Assembly (NCBI RefSeq): GCF_001723175.1
Contig: NC_064651.1
Span: 1,178,001 to 1,242,000, forward strand
Direction of reading: 5' to 3'
Length of the DNA stretch: 64,000 nt
From: Penicillium oxalicum
Taxonomy: Eukaryota; Ascomycota; Eurotiomycetes; Eurotiales; Aspergillaceae
Shown here: one piece after another, positions 21,563 through 33,520 of the stretch
Position numbering within the stretch: position 1 is the first letter of the stretch
Layout of the letters: the number at the start of each line of letters is the position of its first letter
Position numbers and translations under genes: made by a program
Notes under the pieces: model-generated
What the model was told of the DNA's origin: nothing
What the model saw: only the letters and a program-made list of their open reading frames with translations
Databases searched by the model: none

Positions 21563-22569
21563 CTTGATCGATAACGAAACTAGCAGTAGTATTTTAAACC
21601 TTCACGGTAGCGCACTTCACTGCTGCGACGATTTCTTATAATTCTGTGGTAGCTGAAAATCCAAGATGAGAAACTGACACACGAGAGAGCTGTCAATAAA
21701 TGATATTGTCCAGAAGATGGATGATGCGATCTGTCCCAAACCCTGCCCGCAGATGATGAACATTGGGTTGATCAATTCGACTGCCTGCACCGCCACCAAC
21801 GCCACTCCGAAACAGACAAGCTCCTTCCGTCCATTGGGCTTGGTCGATCTATACAATGTTGACCATCGTTAGCGTTGCAAGGAGGCGCCTTCCCAACTGT
21901 GGAATCAACCTCAGAGCAATGACTACAAAATTGAAATGCCCGCATCTTCACCACGAAGCTTTTCCTCTGACAAACGACCATCCATTCCTTTGTAAACGTA
22001 TCCGTCCCAAGCACTTCGTTGACGATCGATTATCATTATTATCATTATCACCATCAGTCCAAGACGACACATATTGGAGCAAGCAGCGCTCCACGTGAAA
22101 ACGTTTGTTTTCAATTCCTCCCAGTCGAAATCAAGATGAGCGCAACACTCGTTTTCTCTGTGCTTACATTCGAGGTTTTGCTGGCTATTCTTACGATCGG
22201 CGGGTGAGGCTTCCACAAATCCCCCTTGTGGTTGTTGTCGGACAGGCAAGCTCATGGAGAACGGATCGGGCTAGTATCGCGTTTTGGAAAAGACACCGAC
22301 TCCAAGTGAAAATCACCGACAAGACACCACGTCCAGCTCAGACCCACAGCCGAGCCGATGACTTGGAGAACGCAGAACGTGGCACCGATGTTCCCGCTCC
22401 GGCACCCTGTCTGTTGCCCAAGCTCTAGAGACTCCGGGGCTCTTCTCTCCACCACGTGACCACAGGGCTTCGTGGGCGAAAAACCCTAATCCGATTGATC
22501 CACACAACGTCCGCAAAGGACAGCGACCTTTCTTACTGCATCGTACCTCATCAACGTCAAACCGTCACC
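21563..22569. promoter_or_regulatory. Intergenic region between divergent small membrane protein and RPL38
   Basis: 1 kb. It holds a hydrophobic minus-strand frame (listed separately) and the RPL38 promoter. No other gene was resolved. Confidence 0.35.
21617..21846 (-). other. Possible exon of a small membrane protein, unresolved
   Basis: Minus-strand frame reading RSTKPNGRKELVCFGVALV and continuing with hydrophobic residues through GQGLGQIASSIFWTISF before a stop at 21617. Two membrane helices are plausible. It begins at a good acceptor (ttgtatag). No ATG-bearing upstream exon could be joined with certainty, so the gene is not established. It may instead be a chance hydrophobic frame. Confidence 0.25.
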
Positions 22570-23073
22570 ATGCCTCGCGAAGTTTCCGACATCAAGCAGT
22601 TCATTGAGATCTGCCGCCGCAAGGATGCGTCCTGTATGTAGCGCCGACTCCCTGTTCTCCCGAAAAAATGACCGAAATGACCCATCTCGAAACCAATCTT
22701 GTTCAAGCGCGTGGAAACTGACCTCCAATCTCCCAATTAGCTGCCCGCATCCAGCGCAACCGCAAGAACCAGCAGACCAAGTTCAAGGTCCGCTGCCAGC
22801 GCTTCATCTACACCCTCGCCCTGACCGACTCCGCCAAGGCCGAGAAGCTCAAGCAGTCTCTTCCTCCTTGTACGTGACCTCACACCTTACTACCCAACTC
22901 GGCGGTTTTTCTAGACGCGATCGTCAAATCCATCGGGGCCGTCGCATTGTCCGACACGCCTCATCGCCGCTCAACACAAACCGACCATCATCTCATTTCC
23001 TCGTGCTGACTTTTCTTCCCCAACAGCCCTGAAGGTCGTTGACGTTGCCAAGAGCGACAAGAAGAAGCTGTAA
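22570..23073 (+). CDS. RPL38: 60S ribosomal protein eL38
   Basis: Large-subunit ribosomal protein eL38, 80 residues, cytosolic ribosome. Exons are 22570-22633, 22741-22869 and 23027-23073. Splicing gives [20 protein letters not shown] joined to [20 protein letters not shown], then [20 protein letters not shown] and the final [14 protein letters not shown]. Length and sequence match the family over its whole length. The start ATG follows a pyrimidine-rich leader, usual for ribosomal protein genes. Both introns (107 and 157 bp) are longer than the window's average, also common in fungal ribosomal protein genes. Identification is unambiguous. Confidence 0.97.
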
Positions 23074-23679
23074 ATGTCAAATTCATGACATGATGGAGGC
23101 TTGGAACGCGGTGCGACTGGCAATTGATGATACGCCGCAATGACAACTGTTGGAGAAAATGCATGGCATGGGCATGGTTTCTCTGCGAGCTGGCATGAGG
23201 GGGGCTTCGTCGCCGCGGAGTCTTTGGTGGAGGGAGGCCTAAGGTTTCTTCCGACACCTATCCTTACGTCTGGAAGCCGTTACAACACTCAACATCGGCT
23301 AGACGACTCGCATTTTCCGGACACTCGAAAAAATGGAAACGCTTTTGTCGGAGCTTTTCAGTCCCTTACACTTCAATGAAAAAAACAGTTGAAATATCCT
23401 TACATGGGTTGGAATTCTGCTGGCATTATCATGCATCGCTTCGTATTAGACATGCTGCTTGTTCTGTTCCCGCAACTCGCATGCGGCCCGTAGAGGTTCC
23501 ATATTGGTATTGGTGCTGTTACGCGTCCACCTGGGATCTGGTGTCCACCCTTTGACTGGCTTTCACGACACAAGAAATTGTAACATGGCTAAAATTGGCC
23601 GCAAGCAGTGCACGGATGCTGCAAAGAGGTCGACGTGTGTAGTTGAGCAAGGGTTTGAAGACGAGCGTTTTCCTTCCCC
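23074..23679. other. 3' flanks of convergent RPL38 and small membrane protein genes
   Basis: 600 bp between two stop codons. Short frames only, without recognisable character. Confidence 0.4.
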
Positions 23680-24084
23680 TCAGTACTGGTATGTCTTCCT
23701 CATGGCTCGCCGTCGCAGCACTTGCTCTCTTCGCTGGCGAGCCGCCCGGGCATTTTCCTCGTCGGCATCGCTGGCCTCGCTGGCCATCAACAAAAGGGAA
23801 CACAAAAACACAATTGACCATGCCAAAAGTTTGACTGTCAGCCACAGAGCAATGCAAAATAGAGCAAAGACAGGCATATCCAAAGTAACGTCCAAACGCC
23901 CTTGAGATGGCGACTCACCCTGGACCAGGCATTTGCCAACAAAGACTGCGAATTCGAGCGACATGCCCAGCAGCCAGAATAGAATCCAGATGGTAGCGTA
24001 GATTGGGATGGCGAGTTGGGTTGAACAAACACCCTGGCTCGAGGGGTTTGCAAGTATACTGCTGGAAGAGTATTGAGAAGACAT
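23680..24084 (-). CDS. Hypothetical small membrane protein
   Basis: Single-exon frame of 134 residues when started at the ATG of MSSQYSSSSILANPSSQG (24084). An upstream in-frame Met at 24189 is less likely because the intervening residues look like leader translation. The Ser-rich start is followed by a hydrophobic helix (IPIYATIWILFWLLGMSLEF) and a second (MPVFALFCIALWLTVKLLAW), possibly running on into WSIVFLCSLLLM. The tail is charged and helical (SDADEENARAARQRREQVLRR). Two or three membrane helices with a basic cytosolic tail are therefore expected. I do not recognise a family. Composition suggests a genuine coding frame, but a lineage-specific or non-coding explanation remains possible. 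Confidence 0.5.
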   Translation of the reverse strand: MSSQYSSSSILANPSSQGVCSTQLAIPIYATIWILFWLLGMSLEFAVFVGKCLVQGESPSQGRLDVTLDMPVFALFCIALWLTVKLLAWSIVFLCSLLLMASEASDADEENARAARQRREQVLRRRAMRKTYQY

Positions 24085-26218
24085 CGTGCACGACGTAGAA
24101 CGGGCAGGTAGGGGTAGAAGGTTTCGTTCCGGGATTGGAAGCTCTGATGGATGAATGTGAATTTTTACGGTTTTCCTCGGAAGAAACACTTGATTTTGAT
24201 GGTTACTTGATGAATGATTGGAGAGATGCGACGTGTCGAAATACTCGAAATCAGGGTGATTAAATGAGGACTGACGATCTCGGGGGGACTGAGGATCATA
24301 TTCAATTTATACTCCACGTCGATCAGACATGTGGACAAAGAGTATGCAATGGTGCGTGAGAAATACCTAGTATCTATTTGCCTGTGACTACAAGATCAAA
24401 TCTGTTGAATGTTTCAGCTCTACTTCATTCAATGTCTTTGCTAGAATTGGAGCTGCAGTTGATAGTGATTGTATTATTGTTGAATGTTCGGAGATTTGAA
24501 CTCGAAATAGCAAAGTCATTTTCTTTATCGTGTGTCCTTTGTCATTTGGACCGAGTTGCTTGTTCCGAGTCAAAGCGCCCAAGTCAGGCACAATGCCCGA
24601 GTCTTCGGCATGACTCGAGTCAAGAAAATGAAGATCCAATGTCGATTGAATCATTGTGTGATCCTGTTTCTATTTTCGGAACATACAGGTGGTACAGTAG
24701 GTAGGCGGGCCTGAAATGATACTGCAAAGGCAAAAAGAAAATGGGGAAAATGTGATTAATATACTTCTTAATGGGCATTCAAGGAAGGTATTCCTGCTCT
24801 ATATTCCACATTGGCACATGGAGAGTCGTCTCTTCAAAGCCTCTGGCTCATTGATTTGAGAAAAGTCGACATTCATCTGGAACAGGTACCTGACATAGTT
24901 CAGACCAGAACTCAATGGAAGTACACCCACCAACGGACTGTCATTCGACGACTGCTGATATTTCCCAGGCATGGCCACCGCCAATTTTCGATTTCCCAAT
25001 CACTGGTGTTTTCCTTTTCATTGTTGAAGCTACCGGAACCATATTCCAAAACGCAAGTTGGGTCTGGCCATGGAAGAGACAAAAGGATCCCACTTGCAGT
25101 ATTGGCTTTGCGAGACCCTCTATGAATGAACAGGGATGGGGAGTCAGGGTGCCGAGGATACCTTTGCGACACTGGGCCGACTTGCTTGAAACCAGGTTTT
25201 TCTGAAACGACAGGATGCGCTGGTCATTTCAGTGGATTCCTACCTTTTGGGGTACCTGCTTCATCTCATCTATTTTCACAATTACCCGATAGGCCCGTAG
25301 CGCCGATGTCATACCTATCATCATCTCATGTTCATCATTCTCTGAGCGACATATTTGTGTCCCGTAGGTGAACATCTTTGGTATATGGAGATCGACAAAG
25401 CGTCTCGCACGGTGCTGAAACATCTCTCGTATCATGCTCCTTGGCGCCGACTAAAGTGATCTATGTATGAGTGAGATCATCTTGTCCCATTGGCAGCAAC
25501 ATGTTCAAACTTTTGATCACTTCAGATTGATTTGACAAGGGCAGATGACTTCGGTAAGAGTCAGCATGCTGCGACTTTGTTGATCTTTACTATTCAGGCC
25601 ACGGACCATGCACGGCAAAATACCACGACTCTGCATCATTCGGCACATTGCAACGTCTCGGGCCACAGCCACGCTGGTTGAATCCCTGCTAGCTCCATTT
25701 AAGTACTAGGGTACTGCATTACCCCGGATTACCATTCAGAGAGACCCATGCATACTCACGGAAGAAATGGGACTAGATTATATGGTCGCCCGTAGCATTT
25801 GAACTCTAAATCCTAGCAAGCGTCTGAATTTCATACCCCGGCAGACTCTCTGTGATCTCGCTGATTTGTGGTAGAGAAATATCCGACGTCGTCAAAGCAC
25901 CCTGCAGCTGGGATGGCTTCTGTTTCTGCGGGGTATCTCAATCAAATTGGTGCAAAAATGTTGACATGGCAGGAAGATGGTGAAGAATCTTGGATTTATC
26001 CCTGTCTGTATGCATTACCGGTTATGATTCCAGTGTTGGGGACCTAGGTAGAGTACCTTTATCAATTTTTGCATTTCGCTACTACAGATTGAGGAGATGA
26101 TGCATATAAGTAGAAGATAATCACCCTTTCTCTCTCTCTTTGATTCTCTCAGGCCGAATCTATTCAAACCAGCTACTTCTTCACTGCTTCAAGACCTGTA
26201 CTCCATTCTCGTTTCATC
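24085..26218. other. 2.1-kb intergenic region upstream of the AA9 gene
   Basis: AT-rich, with only short unconvincing frames on either strand. No transposon ends or long repeats were noticed. The last 150 bp contain a TATA-like element and a pyrimidine tract that fit the promoter of the secreted oxidase at 26219. Confidence 0.4.
26102..26109 (+). promoter_or_regulatory. TATA-like box of the AA9 gene
   Basis: The sequence gcatataagtag contains a TATAAG element about 115 bp upstream of the ATG. It is followed by a CT-rich tract (ctttctctctctctttg), a typical strong fungal promoter arrangement. Confidence 0.45.
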
Positions 26219-27051
26219 ATGGTATCTTCAAAAGCCACCACCCTATCTGCCATGTTGGCATGTGTCTCTATGGTCGCAGGCCATGGTTTCGTTTCCAGCA
26301 TTATGGCAGGTGGCAAAAAGTAAGACTCTTGCATCTAGAATCGAAAAAGATCAGTCTCTCATGATTGAGAACATATGAAGCTAATCTATTGACTCCGTCC
26401 AGCTACACTGGCTATCTCGCCAACTCCTACCCATACATGAGCAATCCACCCCAGAGCGTCGGCTGGGCCACCACAGCTACCGATCTAGGCTTTGAAGACG
26501 GCACCGAATATCAATCGGCCAACATCATCTGCCACCGAGATGGCAAGAATGCCGCACTCTCTGCACCCGTCACCGCAGGCTCCAAGGTGGAAATCCAATG
26601 GACCTCATGGCCAGACAGCCACCATGGTCCCGTCATCACATACCTTGCCTCCTGTGGTGGAGACTGCAGCACAGTCGACAAGACCACGCTCAAGTTCTTC
26701 AAGATCGATGAGGCCGGTCTGATTGATGACTCTAACCCTCCCGGAACGTGGGCCACGGATCAGCTCATTGCAGCTGGAAACCGATGGACGGTGACTATCC
26801 CCAAGAGCATTGCATCGGGGAACTATGTCATGCGTCACGAGATCATCGCTCTTCATTCTTCGGGTTCCAAGGATGGTGCACAGAACTATCCCCAGTGTTT
26901 GAATCTGCAGGTCACCGGTGGAGGGAGCGCTAAGCCTCAGGGTACTTTGGGTGAGGCTCTGTACAAGGACACTGATCCTGGCATTTTGATCAATATCTAC
27001 CAGTCCTTGAAGAGCTACGTGATTCCCGGTCCAGCTCTGTACAGCGCGTGA
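26219..27051 (+). CDS. AA9 lytic polysaccharide monooxygenase
   Basis: Secreted copper enzyme that oxidatively cleaves cellulose or related beta-glucans. Exons are 26219-26319 and 26403-27051; 249 residues. A signal peptide ([21 protein letters not shown]) ends just before His22, which would become the N-terminal His1 of the copper histidine brace. The second copper histidine is in [14 protein letters not shown] (residues 107-108). The axial Tyr and its Gln/His partners are in [20 protein letters not shown] followed by [12 protein letters not shown]. Cys residues at 77 and in QC would form the usual disulfide, with another pair in SCGGDC. No CBM1 module or long linker is present, so it is a single-domain enzyme. 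It stands alone among housekeeping genes. Substrate and regioselectivity cannot be read from the sequence. Confidence 0.95.
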
Positions 27052-27313
27052 GACGCTCAATCTTTCGGTGAATTGTACCAGAGGCTGACAGGTTTTACTT
27101 GTTCATTCAATGGAATACATTTTTTCTTCTCTTTTTCTTCTTCTTTTTTTTCCCGCTGGCTCATTGGTCCCGAAAACCAAGTCTCTCTGATTTGATATAC
27201 GCCTTGTTCTTCTTCCCTCACGGCAGAATTATGTCCTCTTTTAAATCGAACCAATGAGAGCACCACCTCTTCATCTCGTCTTTGATTCCATTCTCAACAC
27301 ACTCTCCCATGCA

Positions 27314-28215
27314 TCACTCCTGACGTAGATAAGCCAATTCTTGATAGTCATTCACCCCAGCGATCGAAAGTCTCTCATCAAGAGCCTCCACCGAAAAATC
27401 CTTCTTCCTCAATTCAAACTCTCCAAAGTAATTTGGCTCCTCTGCAACTCTCACAAACCCAAGACTCTCAAAGAGCGCCAAACTCCGAGAATTCGCCTCT
27501 CCAATCTTCACACTTAAATACGAGAACCGAAGCACCGGCTGAGCAGCCCGCAATTTCTTCGTCGTATCGGCCTCCACATCACCCGTCACATATTCCTCCA
27601 GAATAGCAGCCTGTTTCTCAACGACGTATCGCAAGAAGGTCAGTAATGCGGCTTTCCCGAATCCTTGCCCCTGATTCACTTTCTCGGCGATCATGAGTTC
27701 GATCTCGCCGTATAATTCGGGCGATGCGTCTCCTTCTTCGCCGTCGTCGACGTGGAGGAAGAGGTTAATGTCGCCGACCATGTTGGATGGAGAGTCCGAG
27801 TCTGAGGACAAATAAAGAGGGTTTTCTCCAGGTATAAGGACGGGACGGCAGGCGATGAATGTTAGTTTATCTGCGTCTTGCCGCCAGCTGCGCTGCATTG
27901 CGTATTCCTCGTCGATGGACAGCGGCTCCGACGCGGTTGCTTGTTGGATTTCCTGCGAGTCAAGCTTGAGCAGATTGTTCTTGAAAGGACGGGGAAAGAG
28001 ATGGACAAAGAGATGGAGGCTCTTTGTGATGGATCAACCCGCGTGGGTGTGAATGATTTGGATCAGCTTACCTCGTCCTGCATCCATTCATGGTACCGGG
28101 GAACATGCCACTTTGAGTATGGGACTAGAAGAATTTTGGAGGTAGAGAGCGCTTTGAAGATCAGACAGATCAGATAACCAATTAGTGATGTCGTCGCTGG
28201 GATGTCTTCCTTCAT
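27314..28215 (-). CDS. NAT9-type GNAT acetyltransferase
   Basis: GNAT-fold acetyltransferase of the N-acetyltransferase 9 group. Minus-strand exons 28215-28072 and 27952-27314 give 260 residues. The join gives VPRYHEWMQDE-EIQQATASEP, the most conserved segment of the family, followed by EEYAMQRSWRQDADKLTFI. Later signatures are MVGDINLFL, the acetyl-CoA loop VNQGQGFGKAALLTFLRY and SVKIGEANSRSLALFESLGFVRV. The N-terminus (MKEDIPATTSLIGYLICLIF) is longer and more hydrophobic than usual for the family. The true start may lie at a later, unrecognised exon, or the first 25 residues may be an annotation artefact. Substrate unknown; animal NAT9 proteins have been linked to microtubule stability. Confidence 0.87.
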
Positions 28216-28670
28216 TTTCTGCCTTGGGTGTGTCTACGGATGACTGGGAGGCGTGTCTATTTAGTAGTCTTACCGGTTTGAGTGTTGAGCAACATGTTCG
28301 ACAATGATGACGGCCAGTGTCAAGTAATCTTGTACAGAATACTTATGTGCGGAGAATCTTGCTTATTGACAGAAGAGTGATCGACTTGTCGGGGCGCAAA
28401 GTAATCTGTCAGTTGAATTGGCGGATCAAACGAGGCGTTTCGGAAATCCCGTTCATTTGGTGCTCCGATTCTTTGCGACTGTGGTGGGGCTTGGCAACCC
28501 GCAGGCATCGTAGGCTCTCCATGTACAAGATCGCTGCGAATATCCTCAGTAAGGTCATTTGAAACGCCATCTTTGAATAGATGAACAATCAAGTTCCGAG
28601 TCACAGTGATCTTATTGGTATCGTGTCATCATTCTCGCGTATTCACTGCGATGCTATGTCTATGAATCTA
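28216..28670. promoter_or_regulatory. Intergenic region upstream of the NAT9-type gene
   Basis: 455 bp between the POL31 stop and the acetyltransferase start on the same strand. It holds the acetyltransferase promoter and the POL31 3' end. No further gene. Confidence 0.4.
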
Positions 28671-30612
28671 CTATTTCTCTTCCGGGCTGGCAAATGTCCC
28701 GAAGCGGATGACTTCAACCTCCAAACTCTCCGTGTCAACCAATATCAACTCCCCCGTCTCTTTGAATCGAGGAATCGATAGTAATCTGACACGAGCAGCT
28801 GGAGGGCTCGCGTCTGAATCTTTCATCTCCATGTCTCCGTCAAGTTGGAAGGGAGCGTGCGCCTCAATCACTGTGGTCTTGAAGACAGGCTGGTTGCCGG
28901 TGAAAAAAATATGCGGTGAAGCATCCAAAACAAAAGGATCGACTGTTTGAAATGGATATGACCCTAGAAGCCTTCGTCAGTATTGTTGCATTGAAAATGA
29001 GACGGGTGGTCAAAACACATACAGATCGTGTCTGGCGCCGTAGGAACTCCGCATCGCCAACGAAGCATCGCCTCCATGATTCGCAGGCGAGCCTCAGAGT
29101 CGTCTCGTTCCGTTATAGGATCCGCGTCGTCGCTCGGGAAGTCTAGATATCGCAGTACGTCATCCACATTCTGGCCGCTGCAGCCCCAAAGTCGCCACCC
29201 TTCTACATCGCCCTCCCAGGGATTGGAGACACTGTCGAACCACCCAACTTCCTGTTTGCTGTCACCGGTAGGCGGAGGAGCACAATACGCCCGCGACCGT
29301 GGAAACATGGCACGATGGATGCCTTGCTGGGGAAGCGAGAAATTGGCAGGGTCTGATTCACCAGCCATCAATGTCACCGGGATACTAGGCAATATCTCCG
29401 CAAGAAAGTTGTCAAGCTGGGTGATGGGCGAGGAGTTGTACGCAGAGGCATCATAACCATACTTTTTGGGAGCGAGCTTCTTCTTCACCGCATTCTCAGC
29501 AGCGGCTGCTGCTACGTCTGCCGTGACGCTTGCGCCCAGTGAGTTACCCGCGATGATGAGCCTAGTGATTCTCGATGCGTCTGCGCTGTCGTCGATGCCC
29601 GTATAGCCCAGCAGGTAATCCGCGAGGAGCTCCAGGGCCAATGTGTCGTTTGACGAGCCGGTGATCCCCAAGCCACTCACAAATGCAATTTTCCCAGACT
29701 TCCCGGCGCCTTCGTGGGTGGTTTGCCTGGAGTCTTTGGATGCCGGACTGCCTCGTGCCCATCGCTGAGGCTGAGGAGCCAAATCAGGAACCTTGATGTC
29801 AATGACTTCAAATTCTCCATTGACAGTCTCCGTCCCCAGTGCGGCAATAGTCACACCTGTAGCCAGCTGTGTAGACAGCAGCAAGTTTCCAGTCAGGCGA
29901 ATGCGACCAGACTCATCTTCCATCATAATTTGAGTCGCAGAGGGGTTGGAGGGGTCGGTATAGGTCCGGCGGGGGGGAGGCGCGGAAGTAAATGTCTAGA
30001 AGCGACGATCAGCAACGGAGCACCATCATTGTAGCAAGAAGAGCCCAAGGCATACTTCTTTTGTCAGGTCTTCCAGAATGTTGGGCTTAAGCGGCATGTC
30101 CATGTATACAGTGCCTGCCATCCAGCACAGCTCTCCCTGTCGCACGTCGAGAACTCGGTCGACCCGTCGTGCAGATTCCCCCGCAATCTAGGGTTCAGCC
30201 GCAAGCTTGATGTTAGCTCATGTCCCAGATCTTGGCATTCTCTGCATCGACGGCTGTGAGGAGAATTCTCACAATCAGTTCACCCCAGGCGTCCATCGCA
30301 ATCTTTTCCACGGCAGGCTTCAACTTGGCCAATCGTAAAAAGTACATGTCGCCATATTGTTGTTGGTAGTGTCGATCACTCCCCATAGGAAGGGTGAACG
30401 TGTGGAGAGGATTGTAAGAGGAAGGTTGGCGATAGACAGCATCGTATTCCTCGTTGCTAGCAGCAGATGCCCGGTGGATGGTTAGCTAGCAGGTACTTCA
30501 GCCTTTTCGAGGCAGATGCCATTGACCTGAGCAATGGCAATTGCTTTCAATGATAGCAAGTAGGAACATACCCGGGTGGCCGTAAGAAGGCAGAATCCGT
30601 GAGAGCGGCCAT
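28671..30612 (-). CDS. POL31: DNA polymerase delta small (B) subunit
   Basis: Second subunit of the replicative DNA polymerase delta (human POLD2, fission yeast Cdc1). It bridges the catalytic subunit to Pol32 in the nucleus. Five minus-strand exons, 30612-30572, 30456-30273, 30187-30056, 29995-29023 and 28963-28671, join in frame to 540 residues. The N-terminal OB region includes YFLRLAKLKPAVEKIAMDAW and RRVDRVLDVRQGELCWMAGT, with VYMDMPLKPNILEDL. The inactive phosphodiesterase-like domain shows KIAFVSGLGI, RLIIAGNSLGASV, ILPSIPVTLMAGESDPANFS and GCSGQNVDDVLRYL. The C-terminus continues HIFFTGNQPVFKTT. The catalytic residues of true phosphoesterases are absent, as expected. An initial short exon (MAALTDSAFLRPPG) is supported by a good donor. 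Gene structure and identity are firm. Confidence 0.93.
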
Positions 30613-32025
30613 GTTGAAGTGAATGGGGAGCTTAGTAGACTCCTCGCAATTTGCGATTCGCAATTCTCGGGAAGGCGTTGCGGACTCCAGCCTGGTGACG
30701 CGAAGCCCCACGCGACGATTTGGCGCGTCTAATTACATTCCCTTTTTGGGCCGTCGCCCTGACCGCCGCCGATCATCGTTGCAGGTGCAGTACGCACTGC
30801 ACCAGCAAGAGAACTACAAGATAGCACAGCACCTGGAAGATTGATCTTTATTTTGGGAATTGAACATTGAGAATGCATTGAGTACTGAATACGAAAACTT
30901 CGTCGAGAAATCTTAGTATACCCTTGCAACGGTTGGAAATTCCCCCACACTGTACCCGAGCGAGGTGTATTCACATGGAAAACATTTAAAACCTAGTCAG
31001 GCAACATCCGGGCGGACTCACGAAAAAAGGATCTTAAGGGGGGGGAGCTGCTGCTGGGTCAAGTCCTACCTTGCTTCCTGTGCCTCTCAAAATTGTGTGC
31101 ACCACCACGGCATACCGGCACTGGAGGTAGCTGGTGGGGATGGTTATGATCTACGTATTTACACGCTCGGGATTAATCTTTACTACCTACGTACCTAGGT
31201 ACCTATGCATGGATTAGGAGAATACCCAGTAGTCCAGGAAACCATTCAGTCCCTTCAACTTGAGGTTGTCAGGTCATATTACGTAGAATCACGGAGATAG
31301 CAGAGACGTTTTTCTAAAAATAGGCGAGTCATGTATATTGTGGTGATTTTGAGTACGGCAATAATCCAAGACGCATCGGATATTTGCAATAGACCGTCAA
31401 AGTACGAAAGTGGATTGAGATACTGAAGCACTCAAGTTATGCATCGCCGATCAATAGTGCATTAATATGACCACCAGGCTATTTTCCGGGGACATTTCAG
31501 GTTTAAGTGGGCTCAGACATAGCCAAATAAGAGGAGTTCTCAAGACCAAGTTGATCGAGAAAGCTTGCAAAGCCTTCCACTTAATCGAGCATCGCTGCAC
31601 ATTGTACATTATGGTTGTGCCGTTGCCAATTCATAAATAATGTCCCCCAATCAGGAGGAGCGCAAGGATGCCTCGGTCCGACTGGACAGATCAACACTTC
31701 CCCGCATAAACAAATTGTCAGAGGAACACCATCCAATTCTATAGATACTTCCCCAGAAAGCCACGATCGGACTGGAGATCGAATGTGTTCCTTACCCAAT
31801 ATTCTTCCTGAATCATACCTGTCACCTATTTTACCAGTGCTAGCTAGGTGATATTATTACCTACCATTCTACTCCGTGTCGCAACTTGTGTTCGAAATAT
31901 AAGCCACACATTGACGAGTTCTTTTGTCTTTTGGTTGAACGCGACTATCTCCTCGCTCTTCGCCCTCCCTTTTTCCTGTTGCAGGTTCGCACGATCGCCA
32001 TTACCCAAAATTTCAACCCGTCAGA
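30613..32025. promoter_or_regulatory. Intergenic region between divergent POL31 and nitronate monooxygenase
   Basis: 1.4 kb with divergent promoters. The frames at 30623-30844 and 30965-31198 lack family character. Around 31190-31210 lies a palindrome-rich cluster (cctacgtacctaggtaccta). No gene recognised. Confidence 0.4.
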
Positions 32026-33072
32026 ATGTCTCTTCAAACTCCACTATGCAGCCTCTTGAATATTCAGCATCCTGTGCTGCTGGCAGGCATGGCTCGTGCC
32101 TCGAGCGCCCCTCTCGCAGCGGCCGTCTCCAATGCCGGTGGATTAGGAACCGTGGGTGGCTTGGGATACACACCGCAGCAACTATCTGAAATGCTCGTTG
32201 AACTCAAATCCCTCCTCAGAGAGCCCAACCTTCCCTTCGGAGTGGACCTCGCCCTGCCACAAGTAGGCGGGGGCGCCCGCGCCACCAACCACGACTACAC
32301 CCACGGCCAACTGGACGAATTGATCGAAGTCACCATCAAGCACGGTGCAAAGCTGTTCGTCTCAGCTGTGGGTGTTCCGCCCGAGAAGACCATCAAGCGT
32401 CTTCATGAAGCGGGGATCCTGGTGATGAATATGGTCGGAGCCCCGAAACACGCAGAGAAGGCGCTCCAGCGCGGGGTGGATATCGTCTGCGCGCAAGGTG
32501 GAGAAGGTGGTGGCCATACCGGCGATATCCCTTTCTCCGTCCTGATCCCCGCTGTCGTTGATGTCGCGCGAAAATACCGTAGTCCCTTGACGGGACAGCC
32601 GGCGATGGTGGTTGCCGCGGGTGGTGTCAACGATGGTCGGAGCTTGGCCGCCTCGCTGATGCTCGGCGCGGTTGGTGTCTGGGTTGGAACGCGGTTCGTC
32701 GCATCCGAGGAGAGCGGTGCCAGTCGCATGCATAAAGAAGCCGTCGTCAAGGCGCAGTATGGCGAAACCCGTCGAACCCTCGTCATTTCGGGACGACCGC
32801 TACGAATGCTGCCGAATGACTACGTGAAGGAGTGGGAGAGCCGTCCGGCTGACATTGCAGCCTTGACAGCCAAGGGTGTGGTGCCGATGATGCATGACTT
32901 GGAAAATGACAAGGATGTCGATGTGCCTTTCCTCATGGGTGATGTGTCGGCTAGCGTCAAAGAGATCAAGCCCGCCGGTGACATTGTCAGAGAGATGGTT
33001 CAGCAGGCCATTGATGTAATGAAGACCGGACATGGCTTCATTAAGGGCCATGGATCCTCAAGCAAGCTATAG
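32026..33072 (+). CDS. Nitronate monooxygenase (2-nitropropane dioxygenase family)
   Basis: FMN-dependent TIM-barrel enzyme that oxidises alkyl nitronates such as propionate 3-nitronate. Single exon, 348 residues. The N-terminus runs LLNIQHPVLLAGMARASS and then NAGGLGTVGGLGYTPQQL, where the flavin-binding loop begins. Further signatures are GAKLFVSAVGVPPEKTIKRL, DIVCAQGGEGGGHTGDIPF (catalytic His region), VVAAGGVNDGRSLAASLMLG and AVGVWVGTRFVASEESGAS. The start ATG at 32026 follows a pyrimidine-rich leader with good fungal context. Length is ordinary for class I enzymes. No transporter or nitroalkane-related neighbour is present, so the role is probably detoxification of endogenous or plant-derived nitro compounds; this last point is inference. 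Confidence 0.93.
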   Translation: MSLQTPLCSLLNIQHPVLLAGMARASSAPLAAAVSNAGGLGTVGGLGYTPQQLSEMLVELKSLLREPNLPFGVDLALPQVGGGARATNHDYTHGQLDELIEVTIKHGAKLFVSAVGVPPEKTIKRLHEAGILVMNMVGAPKHAEKALQRGVDIVCAQGGEGGGHTGDIPFSVLIPAVVDVARKYRSPLTGQPAMVVAAGGVNDGRSLAASLMLGAVGVWVGTRFVASEESGASRMHKEAVVKAQYGETRRTLVISGRPLRMLPNDYVKEWESRPADIAALTAKGVVPMMHDLENDKDVDVPFLMGDVSASVKEIKPAGDIVREMVQQAIDVMKTGHGFIKGHGSSSKL

Positions 33073-33520
33073 GCTGTCATACTTGATCAGACATCTGCTG
33101 CCCACTGGCTGCAACTGCAATCATTCAGGAGATCTGCTCTACTGTGAATATAGTATAATCTTACCCAGAACTTGCCACTAGGTCGTAACCTATCTTGCGT
33201 TTGAGAATGCATCCAGTGATAGAAATCAAGATATTGCTTTCCATGTGTTGCTGCTCTCCAGCTGAGAAAACAACTATCTATCGTTCATCTACGACCAGCA
33301 ACGCTGAGAAAGTCAAAGACATCCCAGCAAAGTCTCTGAGAACGTGTCAATGATCCGATCGGCCAAGCGCCGAAGCCATTGAACCGATAATCAGCTTTGA
33401 TTCAGATATCCGAAACCGCAAGCCGGGACCATAGTGCATGAACGGTCGTGATCATCGTAATCAACGCCCAAAGAAAGGAAGAACAGTTTGTCACATAAGT
33501 CATGGGAAGACACCCTTGAG
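33073..33520. other. 3' flanks of convergent nitronate monooxygenase and taxilin genes
   Basis: About 450 bp between stop codons, AT-rich, no gene seen. Confidence 0.4.
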
